Below, in pieces: positions 42,486-52,381 of a stretch of 64,000 nt of DNA. The notes beneath the pieces were generated by a model that saw only the letters and a list, made by a program, of their open reading frames with translations, had not been told where the DNA came from and made no database searches. The DNA comes from Kappaphycus alvarezii. Its lineage: Eukaryota; Rhodophyta; Florideophyceae; Gigartinales; Solieriaceae. Location: contig NADL03000886.1 of the NCBI GenBank assembly GCA_002205965.3, positions 1-64,000 of the forward strand, in the 5' to 3' direction. The position numbers were made by a program, and so were the translations under genes. The stretch's first letter is position 1. Each line of letters opens with the position of its first letter.

Positions 42486-42499
42486 CTGGGCCCATAACC
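42486..42499 (-). other. Primer-binding site directly after the B 5' LTR
   Basis: GGTTATGGGCCCAG follows the B LTR end CATCTTCA. It leads into the TRIM-like internal region rather than the B leader. Confidence 0.85.
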
Positions 42500-44020
42500 T
42501 GAAGATGAGTTGCGATGGGGAAGGCTGGTGGGAGAGAGGATGAAGCTGCGGGCTTGGCTGCCCAGAATTTACTCGGTACTCTAAAATTCTGACCTTAAGT
42601 ACAACCTGCGACTACTCTCTAACTCACTGCGTCCATTAACTAAAACATAGAAACTGAACCATTTGGACAGATAGAAACATATTGGCCCAGTAATAACGTT
42701 CAATTGGGGCATTTTTAGAACTGCTTCCAAAGTTGTCAAATTCGTGTAAGACAGTTTGGCCCAATACACACATCAATACGGCACCTTATTTTGTAAACTC
42801 ATCCAAATCGAATTCCCTTGTGCCAAAATAACGGACTCAACCCGTCATACATATTATGGAATCACACAACTGATTTTGGATGCAGCCCGCAAACCGTAAT
42901 CATAATTAGAAACCTCATACGTATTATAGAATCACATAACTGATTTTGGATGCAGCCGGCAAACCGTAATCATAATTAGAAACCTCATACGTATTATAGA
43001 ATCACATAACTGATTTCGGATGCAGCCGGACTAACCATAATCATAACTAGAAACCTCATACGTATTATAGAATCACATAACTGATTTTGGATGCAGCTGG
43101 CAAACCGTAATCATAATTAGAAACCTCATACGTATTATAGAATCGCATAACTGATTTTGGATGCAGCCGGCAAACCGTAATCATAATTAGAAACCTCATA
43201 CGTATTATAGAATCACATAACTGATTTCGGATGCAGCCGGACTAACCATAATCATAACTAGAAACCTCATACGTATTATAGAATCACATAACTGATTTTG
43301 GATGCAGCCGGCGGATACAGTAGGCATTCTACTGTACCTGGAGAGACCGGAGCGGTGTAGTCATGATAGTATTTTCACAACCAAATCCCACTGTATGAAC
43401 GCAAGTGCAGTAAGAAGTACAGTACGAGGTACAGTAAGAAGCACAGTACGAGGTACAGTACGAAACTTGACACCAGTACAGTATGTGTACACCACTGCAC
43501 CAAAGGTTTCTACTCTTTGCTGTACCACGTGTACATCACATACACAACTGCCACCACGTACACGTGTACATACCTTACCTCGACATACCTCTTATACAGT
43601 ATACTCCTCACCCACTTACAGTGCCCTACCCTATGTAAAATGACCCCATAAACACCATTCTGCCCTCTAAAATAGCTCAAAGTCAACCCTTACACCTCTA
43701 CAGCCATTACACGTGTACATCACCAGCCAATAGAATTGCAGCATTTGACCTATCAGCCAATAGGATTAAAGCAGGCAATTCTTAGCCTAGGCATTATGGG
43801 CCAAGTTCCACTTGTCAACAATCATGCAAAATTTGCATTTATCGTCGACCCCTCGAAAATGGCTTTTTGTCCCCGGCAACTTTGTTTTTCGGGTAAATTT
43901 GGCATATATTATCCTTCAGAACCACATGTGTCCAACGTGTACAGATATACAGCTTCCCAACCTCCGTGCGAGACGTCTAGTCAAGGCGATGGGCGTGTGA
44001 TCGTCTCACAAAATCACAAA
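42500..44020 (-). repeat. B 5' LTR, with seven 70-bp repeats
   Basis: About 1520 bp; the plus-strand start is TGAAGATGAG. It holds seven GGATGCAG repeat units (about 42870-43315) and the shared motif TTTGTCCCCGGCAACTTT near 43864. The inner boundary is exact; the outer one (AAATCACAAA) meets C8. Confidence 0.86.
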
Positions 44021-44021
44021 C

Positions 44022-45368
44022 AACATCAACATTCCGAACTCCTTTAAAGAGGCGATCGGTGGACCACAACCAAAGTTCTGGCAGAAAGCTATTGATAAGG
44101 AGCTAGAGTCCCAACGCAAAAACAAAATCTGGGCACTAGTGCCACGATCGGAAGGTGCCAATATTCTAACTTCTCGCTGGGTATTTACTGTGAAGGACAT
44201 GCCGGACGTTAACGGCACGTTGACTCAAAAGGGAAAAGGTCGCCTGGTTGTGCGGGGCTTTCAACAAATTGAGGGGATTGGTTACTCAGAGACTTTTGCG
44301 CCGGTGATCAAATTCACAACGATTCGATTGTTGTTGGCGATTGTAGCCCACTTCGGTTTAGAGCTTCATCAAATGGACGTTGTCACGGCATTTCTGAACG
44401 TTGACTTAGAAGAGGATATTTATATGGAGCAGCCTGAAGGTAGCGTTGACTCTTCCGGGCCCAATCATGTTTGCAAACTTCTCAAGGCTATCTACGGTCT
44501 TAAGCAAGCGAGTCGACAATGGCACAAAAAGATAGACGATTTCCTTATTCACACGCTTGGCTTCAAGACTACGAGAAGTGACGCCTGTCTATATACAAAC
44601 ATATCAGAAAAAGGCGTTATGCTGATTGCCCTATATGTGGATGACTTGCTTCTTGCGGGAAGTGACCTGAAAGCCGTGACCTGGATGAAAGGTGAACTGA
44701 ACAAGAGATTTGAGATGAAAGATTTAGGCGAGGCCAAAAAGTCCATTGGGCTTGAAATAAATAGAAAAGGGGTCCCTAGACGGATCTGTATCTCGCAGAC
44801 AGAGTATGCCAAGTCCATTTTGAAACGTTTTGGTATGGCCAGTTGCAATCCCGTGCGGACTCCGATGGAACAAGGATTACACCCTGAGACGTCAACTAGC
44901 CCGTATTGCGATGTACCATATCGACAGATCATTGGCTGCTTAATGTTTCTTATGGTAGGGTCACGTCCAGATCTTGCATATGTGGTGGGAAAACTGTCCC
45001 AACACTGTGAGAACCCTCGCGAGGACCACTGGCAAGCAGCCAAACGAGTTCTGAGATATATCAAAGGAACGCTGTCACTAGGTGTAGTTCTAGATGGAAA
45101 TCTCCCATTGAAAACTCTAGAGGGCTTCAGCGATGCAGACTGGGGTGGTTGCTTGGACTCGAGAAAGTCCACCAGTGGATATGTGTTCAAACTGTGTGGG
45201 GAGCTATTAGTTGGTCGTCTAGGAGACAAACGGTCGTTGCGAAATCCACATGCGAAGCGGAGTATATTGCACTGTGTTAGGCTTGCAAGGAGGCAGCTTG
45301 GCTCAGGTTCCTTCTTGCAGACGCATTGGGAAAGTCGAAAGACAGCACAGTTACAATCAGGTCTGATA
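44022..45368 (+). pseudogene. pol: C8: C-family RT-RNase H fragment
   Basis: It begins at INIPNSFKEAIGGPQPKFW just before RT and is open from about 44025 through RT (HQMDVVTAFLNVD, LYVDDLLLAG) into RNase H (SDADWGGCLDSRKSTSGY). There one G is lost near 45200 (GTGGGGAGC), ending the correct frame. It stops at ...TCTGATA, where the LTR of E begins. It carries private substitutions (a Gly for Asp in AHFGLELH, NVD for NGD in the RT block) and is the most diverged C copy. Confidence 0.88.
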
Positions 45369-45801
45369 TGTTGTTACAATTACAGCTTACTGACAATGTA
45401 TGCGGGGACAGCTACTGTACTTTACTGTACTTTACTGTTCAACATAGATCTTGACCGTTACGTTTATGCACTGTACTGTGCTGTGAGCTTGAGCTGATTT
45501 TTTCCAGATCAACTCAGATAGGTTTAGGGTTATTCTTTCACCGTCGTCTACATGGCTTCTGGAAACTTCCACAGGTCGTGCCGAAGCATCAAGCGACTCG
45601 AATGAAGTCCATATAAGCTATGGTCTCAGCCCACTCTTGGTCGAAGTAAAGCCTCTCACCACTTTCCCTTCTCTCAACTCTTCTCCTTGGTCGCTCACTC
45701 CCTCTCTCCTCTTGCTCTCTCTCTCTCTCCACTCGCTCTCTCTCCCTCCTCTCGCTCTCTCTCTCGTCCGCTCGCGCTCTCTCCCTTCTCCTTGTCCATC
45801 A
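45369..45801 (+). repeat. E 5' LTR (433 bp)
   Basis: TGTTGTTACAATTACAG...TTGTCCATCA, with a TATA-like CATATAAGC at about 45609-45617, followed by a pyrimidine-rich CTCTCTC stretch. It is shorter than the LTRs of A-D and unrelated in its body. Confidence 0.8.
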
Positions 45802-45815
45802 GGTTATGGGCCCAG
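45802..45815 (+). other. Primer-binding site of E
   Basis: GGTTATGGGCCCAG directly after the LTR end CCATCA. Confidence 0.87.
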
Positions 45816-45889
45816 GACACTAGCGCTGCTCACGAATCCATCTCGCTTGCTCGCGCACCCCGGACGCTACCCTACACTCCGTGTAGGGA

Positions 45890-46765
45890 CAGACTGACAG
45901 TGTTCATCTCACTCTCCGTATTTCGTCGCGGCATCGACATCCCTCCGAACGATCCCGTGATTCGCCGCCTTACCTTCGACGAATCCTCCGCCAAGCCTCC
46001 TGCCCGTCCGAAGTGCCGTTTCATCGACGATTCAGCTATTGCGTCGGACGGCGAAGGTAACGAAATTCCTTCCACCGCGACTACTCCAGAGTTTGTTCAC
46101 GTCGAAGTCGTCTCCAAGCCTCCTCCTCCGGAGAAGAAGGACTCCTTCTTAAACCATATCCTTTCCCTTGCCAACCGTCCGAAACTGTCTGCTCGTCCGA
46201 GATCTCTAGCTCCGAAACCTCTACGAAGAAGTCAAAGACAACGAACCCTCGCTCCAAGCCGCTTCCTGCCTCATCGAGCAGAGTATCGAAGCCAAGCAGG
46301 AAATCAAAGGGAGGAAAGCCGAAGAAAAAGAAGGATCCGAAACCTCCGACACCCCGACCCATTCAAGTGATTTCCCTCATCTCCCCTTCTCCGGCTTCGA
46401 CGTCTCCAGCTCCAGCTGCTCCCATCCAATCTCCACTCTCTCCTGCTGCCCCTACTGTTGTATTTGTTCCTTCATCTCCAAGGGTTCCGACTCCTCTTTC
46501 AGTCGAACCTCTCTCTTCGGCTCCATTCGTTCCCCTACCTCCAACTCCTGTTCCTCCTATCTCCAAGCCCAAGTCTTCCCTCCTGATTTGTGACCTTTGC
46601 CAACTCAAAGCCTCGGGTCCAAAGCAGCTCGAGTAGCACAGAGGTGGAAAGAAGTGTCGAAACAGAGTCGAGAGGAGATCAGCCATCACTCCGTGTGTTT
46701 GCTGCAATCGCCTCTTCCAGACGAGACACGATCGCAACAGGCACATTAATCGTAGAAATATGTAA
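45890..46765 (+). pseudogene. E accessory zinc-finger protein gene, frameshifted and with an in-frame stop
   Basis: The first part (about 45897-46190) encodes FRRGIDIPPNDPVIRRLTFD and an acidic/Pro region. The second part, in another frame (about 46190-46765), is Lys/Ser/Pro-rich (GKPKKKKDPKPPTPRP, then long Ser-Pro-Ala runs). It ends in two metal-binding-like segments: CDLC...H...C (46589-46657) and CVCC...H (46688-46738). A TAG at 46634-46636 falls one residue before the His of the first segment. It sits in the same place as the two-finger ORF of B and C, so it is probably a diverged homologue. No ATG is visible at its start; a first exon may be missing. Confidence 0.55.
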
Positions 46766-46781
46766 ATCTGTTCTCGACCCC

Positions 46782-46808
46782 CTGTGCTCCTTCCATCTAT
46801 AAGCACAG
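46782..46808 (+). ncRNA. Hairpin before E gag
   Basis: CTGTGCT (46782-46788) and AGCACAG (46802-46808) form a 7-bp stem with a 13-nt loop, 27 nt before the gag ATG. It occupies the place of the structured leader element of A-C but does not resemble it in sequence. Confidence 0.4.
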
Positions 46809-46835
46809 TTTTCTCTCACTCCACTGCTTTACTCC

Positions 46836-46891
46836 ATGAACTCTTCAGGACTTCGACTCGACAGTCTCGAGAAGCTCCGTGATGACAACTT
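46836..46891 (+). pseudogene. gag: E gag N-terminus, truncated by C5
   Basis: The ATG at 46836 opens MNSSGLRLDSLEKLRDDNF, which aligns with the gag starts of A-C (IEKLTDTNF). The frame stops after 18-19 codons because the C5 LTR begins at 46892. Confidence 0.75.
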
Positions 46892-48105
46892 TAATGGGAA
46901 TCGGGGAGGGTGAAGGACTTTGCTGGACGGATGAAGTTGCGGGCTTGGCTACCCAGAATTTACTCGGAACTCTAAAATCTTGGCCTTAAGTACAATCTAC
47001 AACTACTTTCTAACTCACTGCGTCCATTAAAAGAATCCCACAAACTAAGCCATTTGAGCGGATTTCAAAATATTAGCCCGGTGATAACAGTCATTAGGGG
47101 CAATTTTGGAACTGCTTCCAAAGTTGACACATTTGTGTATACAGGTTGGCCCAATACACACATCAATACAGTACCTTATTTTGCAGGCTTATCGGAACCG
47201 AATTCCCTTGTGACAAAATAACAGACTCAATCCGTCATAGATGAAATAGAACCACATAAGTGATTTTGGATGCAGTCGGTCCAATCTTCATCATAATTAC
47301 GAACCACATACGTATGATGGAATCACATAACTGATTTTTGGATGCAGATGTACAAATCAGTATCATAACTAGAAACCACATACGTATGATGGAATCACAT
47401 AACTGATTTTTGGATGCAGTTGTACAAACCAATATCATAACTAGAAACCACATACGTATGATGGAATCACATAACTGATTTTTGGATGCAGTTGTACAAA
47501 CCAATAGCATAACTAGAAACCACATACGTATGATGGAATCACATAACTGATTTCTGGATGCAGCTGGATAAAACCCATAATCATAACTAGAAACCTCATA
47601 CGTAATATAAAATCAAATACCTCTTTCTAGGAGTCATGACAGTATTGCCATAATCGATTCCTACTGTACAAACTCAAGTACAGTAAGAAGTACAGTACTT
47701 GGTATATTACGATGTACAGTTCGAAGTACAGTTCCTCATTTGGCACTAGTACAGTACGTGTACACCACTGCACAAAAGGTTTCTACTCTTAGCTGTACCT
47801 CGTGTACATCACATACACAACGTGTACATAGCTTTCCTCAGCATATCTCTCATACAGTATACTCCTCATCCACTTATAGTACCCTACCCTACGTAAAATC
47901 ACCCCATAAACAACATTTTGCCCTCTAAGTCGCTGACCTCTCAAAATCGTACTTTCGTCCCTGGGAACTTTGGATTTCTTCCGAATGCCTTAGGCCACCC
48001 TTCATTCAACACGTGTGCATGTGTACACGTGGAACATGCCTCATGCCTCTTATGAGGTTTGGCACCGATGTGGGGTCATGTGATCGTCTTGCCAAATCAA
48101 CAACA
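46892..48105 (-). repeat. C5 3' LTR
   Basis: 1214 bp, TAATGGG...CAACA on the plus strand, with five GGATGCAG repeat units (about 47265-47570). Confidence 0.9.
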
Positions 48106-48125
48106 CCCCCCCTCGATTACATGAC

Positions 48126-49583
48126 CTAAGCATCGTGCAGCTCTCCGAGGCCTAGAGATTTTATGCATTTTATGAATAGAATGCGACCAAGAGGCTTGGT
48201 GAGTATATCTGCTGGCATATCTGTAGAAGGTACGTGAAACAGTGAAACAATCTTTCGAGTCACAGCATCTCGGACAAAATGATATGATATGTCAATGTGC
48301 TTATTTCGCCTGTTCACTCCTTCGTTACCCGCAAACGCTATTGTACCAGCATTATCACACCCGATTGTAACTGTGCTGTCTTTCGACTTTCCCAATGCGT
48401 CTGCAAGAAGGCACCTGAGCCAAGCTGCCTCTTTGCAAGCCTCACACAGTGCAATATACTCCGCTTCGCATGTGGATTTCGCAACGACCGTTTGTCTCCT
48501 AGATGACCAACTAATAGCTCCCCCACACAGTTTGAACACATATCCACTGGTGGACTTTCTCGAGTCCAAGCAACCACCCCAGTCTGCATCGCTGAAGCCC
48601 TCTAGAGTTTGCACTGGGAGATTTCCATCTAGAACTACACCTAGTGAGAGCGTTCCTTTGATATATCTCAGAACTCGTTTGGCTGCTTGCCAGTGGTCCT
48701 CGCGAGGGTTCTCACAGTGTTGGGACAGTTTTCCCACCACATATGCAAGATCTGGACGTGACCCTACCATAAGAAACATTAAGCAGCCAATGATCTGTCG
48801 ATATGGTACATCGCAATACGGGCTAGTTGACATCTCAGGGTGTAATCCTTGTTCCATCGGAGTCCTCACGGGATTGCAACTGGCCATACCAAAACGTTTC
48901 AAAATGGACTTGGCATACTCTGTCTGCGAGATATAGATCCGTCTAGGGACCCTTTTTCTACTTATTTCAAGCCCAATGCACTTTTTGGCCTCGCCTAAAT
49001 CTTTCATCTCAAATCTCTTGTTCAGTTCACCTTTCATCCAGGTCACGGCTTTCAGGTCACTTCCCGCAAGAAGCAAGTCATCCACATATAGGGCAATCAG
49101 CATAACGCCTTTTTCTGATATGTTTGTATATAGACAGGCGTCACTTCTCGTAGTCTTGAAGCCAAGCGTGTGAATAAGGAAATCGTCAATCTTTTTGTGC
49201 CATTGTCGACTCGCTTGCTTAAGACCATAGATAGCCTTGAGAAGTTTGCAAACATGATTGGGCCTGGAAGAGTCAACGATACCTTCAGGCTGCTCCATAT
49301 AAATATCCTCTTCTAAGTCACCGTTCAGAAAGGCCGTGACCACGTCCATTTGATGAAGCTCTAAATCGAAGTGGGCTACAATCGCCAACAACAATCGAAT
49401 CGTTGTAAATTTGATCACCGGCGCAAAAGTCTCTGAGTAATCAATCCCCTCAATTTGTTGAAAGCCCCGCACAACCAGGCGACCTTTTCCCTTTTGAGTC
49501 AACGTGCCGTTATCGTCCGGCATGTCCTTTACAGTAAATACCCAGCGAGAAGTTAGAATATTGGCACCTTCCGATCGTGGCAC
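48126..49583 (-). CDS. pol: C5 pol: RT and RNase H, open frame of 485 codons
   Basis: This uninterrupted segment runs from PRSEGANILTSRWVFTVKD through GFQQIEG, HQMDVVTAFLNGD, GLKQASRQWHKK, LYVDDLLLAG, YRQIIGCLMFL, SDADWGG, CEAEYIALC, CDNAGTIAF and KHIDISYHFVRDA to the stop. It has no ATG of its own because it is the C-terminal half of a polyprotein; one-base losses near 49595 and 49647 separate it from the upstream part. All catalytic residues are present, so the break could be recent or a sequencing error. Confidence 0.88.
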   Translation of the reverse strand: MPRSEGANILTSRWVFTVKDMPDDNGTLTQKGKGRLVVRGFQQIEGIDYSETFAPVIKFTTIRLLLAIVAHFDLELHQMDVVTAFLNGDLEEDIYMEQPEGIVDSSRPNHVCKLLKAIYGLKQASRQWHKKIDDFLIHTLGFKTTRSDACLYTNISEKGVMLIALYVDDLLLAGSDLKAVTWMKGELNKRFEMKDLGEAKKCIGLEISRKRVPRRIYISQTEYAKSILKRFGMASCNPVRTPMEQGLHPEMSTSPYCDVPYRQIIGCLMFLMVGSRPDLAYVVGKLSQHCENPREDHWQAAKRVLRYIKGTLSLGVVLDGNLPVQTLEGFSDADWGGCLDSRKSTSGYVFKLCGGAISWSSRRQTVVAKSTCEAEYIALCEACKEAAWLRCLLADALGKSKDSTVTIGCDNAGTIAFAGNEGVNRRNKHIDISYHFVRDAVTRKIVSLFHVPSTDMPADILTKPLGRILFIKCIKSLGLGELHDA

Positions 49584-51410
49584 TAGTGCCCAGGTTTGTT
49601 TTTGCGTTGGGACTCTAGCTCCTTATCAATCGCTTTCTGCCAGAACTTGGTTGTGGTCCACCCATCGCCTCTTTAAAGGAGTTCGGTATGTTGATGTCGC
49701 CACAGGAAGGTGTGAGTAAGCTGGTTCCCACCAGGCCTGTCCACCACTGTCGGGGTGGGCGTCGTGAACGAGTGGAGCGGCGAGGTTCCACATCGCCGGG
49801 ACCAGCATCTTGCTCACCACTCACTTCTTCTGGTTGCAAAGTCTCATTAGTTGAGTCGGGCTCAATACCTTGACTTTGAAAGTTCTCAACCTCCGCCGGT
49901 GACCCTGTTTCAATGCCATGTTCATTATCACCATTAGATGTTTCAGACTCAATTTCGTCAGTATCGGTCGCCTCCTCTGGGTCAACGTCCACGTCATTAT
50001 CATCGGAAAAATGTTCATCGTAAGAGCAAGCCCCTGGTCTCGACTCATCGAACTGCACATCCCTGGAAATAACAATGCGATGTAATTGTCATCCCAAATT
50101 TTGTAGGCCTTAGTTCCCGGCGGATACCCAACAAACATTCCCGTTGTTGCGCGGTCGTCAAGTTTACGCACCTCATTACCAGGCACCTTGTACCAGCATT
50201 GACATCCAAACACACGTAGGTGAGATACATCGGGCTTTTTCTTCATCCATAGGTGAAATGGAGTAACGAGACCACCCAAAGCTCTTGTCGTGACACGATT
50301 GCGAACGTAAACTGCGTTATCAGAGCTTCAGCCCAAAAGCTTTCGGAACCTTCATATGGGACAGCATAGACCTGACGAGATCAATCAGGGTACGATTGAG
50401 CCGTTCTGCCACACCATTCTGTTCAGGTGTGTATGCAGCGGTCGTTTGATGAACAGTTCCTTGTGACGATAGAAAGGATTGGAACTCTGAAGAAAGATAC
50501 TCTCCACCACGATCAGATCGAAGCACTTTCACGCGTTGACCAGTGTGTGTGAAGGCATATTGGGCAAACTTCTGATAAAAATGGAACGTTTCATCTTTAC
50601 TCTTCATCGGATAGACAACACTCCAGTTTGAGTGGTCATCGATAAAAGTGACAAAGTATCTAGCACCACCTACTGACTGTACTTGGAGTGGGCCGCAGAC
50701 GTCCGAATGGACCAAGTCTAGCAAATGTTTGGCCCTGCCTCCAGAGCGCTGTTTAGGAATCACAGCACGAGTTGCTTTTCCTAACACACACGCATCACAT
50801 GTCACAGATTCACAGTCAGAAGATGAGCTAGCGTCTCTTGTTATATCTGAAGAGGAGATATGAAGTCCACTTACCACGTTCTTACGAGCCATGGACAATA
50901 TTCCTTGAGTGTGAACGTGGGCCAATCTTTCATGCCATGTCTTCAAAGAGGCTTTGTGCGCCGAATGAACCTCGTTACATGTGTCAAGCACATACAGCTC
51001 TCCTCGACTTGTGGCAGTAGCCACGATGCAGTCACTCCTCTTCACAGTGCACTTGTCACGAACGAACTCAACGTCAAATCCATTATCGACCATCTTACGT
51101 ACAGAAATTAGGGAAAAAGCAAAGCTTGGAACGTGCAGCACATTGGTGAGCTTGCATGACTTTTGAACTCCGTTCACTAAAGCGTAATGGGACGGTCCCG
51201 ACTCCAGCTACTACTGCACACGCTTTTGTTCCCATTTCTACGCGGCTGTTTGAGACCTCCCTGTAGTCGGAGAACAGTCTCTTGTCAAATGTCATGTGCG
51301 CGGAGCATCCAGAGTCGATAAGCCAAGTGTTTGAGTTATGTTGATACCAGAGTTATCTACCTTGTTCATCAGACATATGTACTCGACTTCATTAATTTCC
51401 AGATCTTCTT
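49584..51410 (-). pseudogene. pol: C5 pol: protease, integrase and linker, frameshifted
   Basis: The protease motif is split by a one-base loss near 51335 and another near 51181. The integrase frame 51177-50320 holds WHERLAHVHTQG, CDACVLGKATR, HSDVCGP, RSDRGGEYLS and TPEQNGVAERLNRTL. One base is lost near 50322 and two near 50083. The acidic linker follows in the frame 50058-49615. Confidence 0.9.
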
Positions 51411-52221
51411 GCTCTTGAGCAATCATCGCAGTAGGCTTCTGTGACTGTCTACGTAGGAACCGGTCAGGTGGCGGTGGTCGCCTTCCGTTGATGTCCTTTC
51501 CCCAGCAGCGGGCAGCGGAGTGTCCATTGTGACCACAGTTGGTGCATGTCAAAGTCGAAACACGCCTTGCCTCAGGGATGTGCCCAATAAGAGCAGAACT
51601 TGGCGGATTCTGCCTTCTAGTAAGCTTCATCGATGCACGTTGCTCCTCTTGGAGCAGGCGACTTTTTACATATTCTACTCCGAACGTGTTATCTTCGGAT
51701 CCAAGAGCGTCAAGCGCTACAATGAGATTTTGAAACCTCTGCGGAAGACCATTGAGAACTGCCATAGCCATTTCCTTGTCATCAATGATGACTCCCATTG
51801 ACTTTAAGCGAGCTGCTAGGTGTCGCACACGTCCTATGTACGGCAAAACTTTCTCATTGTCTAGCATGGTGACCGTGTAGAAGTCTCTCCGGGCCGCCAG
51901 CTTATTTAGTAATGTGTGGCGCTCAAAAACTTCCAAGATGGCGTCCCACATTTCTTTGGCTGTGACAGCATCTCTCACATGATCCAGGTGATCATCAGAC
52001 AGCGACAGGCCGATGATGGCCCGGGCCTTTCGATCCCCTTGCTTCCATGCCTTGTAAGTGGAAGATTGTTCATCTTCAGGAACGGTGCCATCAGTAATAT
52101 ACTGTTCCACATCGCGAAGGGCCAACAGGAGCTGAATCTTCTGTTTCCACACGTAGAAATTGGTATCCGTGAGCTTTTCGATCTTCATCGATCCTCCTCC
52201 TTGATCTTCTCCGCTACTCAT
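51411..52221 (-). CDS. gag: C5 gag, open through the zinc knuckle
   Basis: The ATG at 52221 (MSSGEDQGGG) opens a frame of 309 codons that runs to about 51292. It includes the whole gag core, the region damaged in C1, C2 and C7 (SEDNTFGVEYVKSRLLQEE is intact here), the CCHC knuckle CTNCGHNGHSAARC near 51555-51510 and the start of the protease linker. As in B, gag and pol share one frame, so this would be the N-terminal part of the polyprotein. Confidence 0.88.
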
Positions 52222-52232
52222 TGCAATATTCT

Positions 52233-52312
52233 AGAGGTGCTAATGTTCTGTTCGAAGATCCCAAGCCGGGGACCGATAGTCCCTTGTAGTGGCAAGCCCA
52301 CCTCTATAAGAA
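52233..52312 (-). ncRNA. Conserved structured leader element before gag (C5)
   Basis: The two hairpins and terminal AGAGGTG (52233-52239)/CACCTCT (52299-52305) complementarity are as in C7. It ends 12 nt before the gag ATG. Confidence 0.62.
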
Positions 52313-52381
52313 CACAGCACACGAAACTCTAGACTAAAGCAAAGGCCAAAGACGTCGCTTCAAACAAACAAATGGATCTCT

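Larger units (their letters stand above)
42263..42499 (-). mobile_element. TRIM-like miniature element (one LTR plus internal region) inside B
   Basis: Minus-strand order: PBS (42499-42486), an internal region of about 143 bp, a polypurine tract (about 42351-42343), the 80-bp LTR, then a second PBS that continues into the B leader. No ORF is present. The PBS, polypurine tract and TGTTG/CA LTR ends are those used by the full-size families, so it would rely on their proteins. The internal start holds a tRNA-like T-arm, and the LTR holds an A-box. In a complete element (LTR-PBS-internal) the A- and B-boxes would sit about 50 nt apart in the order used by Pol III. The missing 5' LTR is replaced by the B LTR, so this copy is chimeric. 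Confidence 0.65.
35947..44020 (-). mobile_element. B: complete copia element with intact gag-pol and an embedded TRIM-like segment
   Basis: 5' LTR 42500-44020, first PBS 42486-42499, TRIM-like segment, second PBS 42249-42262, leader with zinc-finger gene, gag-pol ORF, polypurine tract (about 37212-37220) and 3' LTR 35947 to about 37209. It is related to family C over its whole length but clearly diverged. The LTRs differ in repeat number (seven versus four) and the outer end of the 3' LTR is rearranged. No target duplication is visible, because both flanks are rearranged C sequence. Confidence 0.88.
45369..46891 (+). mobile_element. E: 5' part of a copia element, interrupted in gag
   Basis: LTR 45369-45801, PBS 45802-45815, a leader with an accessory zinc-finger ORF, then the first codons of gag, cut by the C5 LTR. 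It is inserted in the RNase H of C8 at a TCTGATA target. The remaining part of E is not in the window. Confidence 0.75.

Noticed and set aside
42440-42500. A tRNA gene on the minus strand (perfect T-arm GCGGG-TTCGAGC-CCCGC)
   Set aside because: No D-arm or anticodon arm precedes it. The upstream sequence is the PBS and B LTR, and the D-arm-like part lies downstream in the 80-bp LTR. I treat it as tRNA-like promoter parts of a TRIM.
35942-44025. A target-site duplication for element B
   Set aside because: The left flank (AAATC) and right flank (CAACA) do not match, and both flanks are rearranged C sequence, so none can be claimed.
45637-45897. ORF of Leu/Ser runs in the E LTR
   Set aside because: A low-complexity CTCTCTC stretch in the LTR gives open frames on several phases; it precedes the PBS, so it is not coding.
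46363-46806. Minus-strand Gly/Glu-rich ORFs opposite the E accessory gene
   Set aside because: They are the complement of the Ser/Pro-rich sense frame, with no motif and no element signals on that strand.
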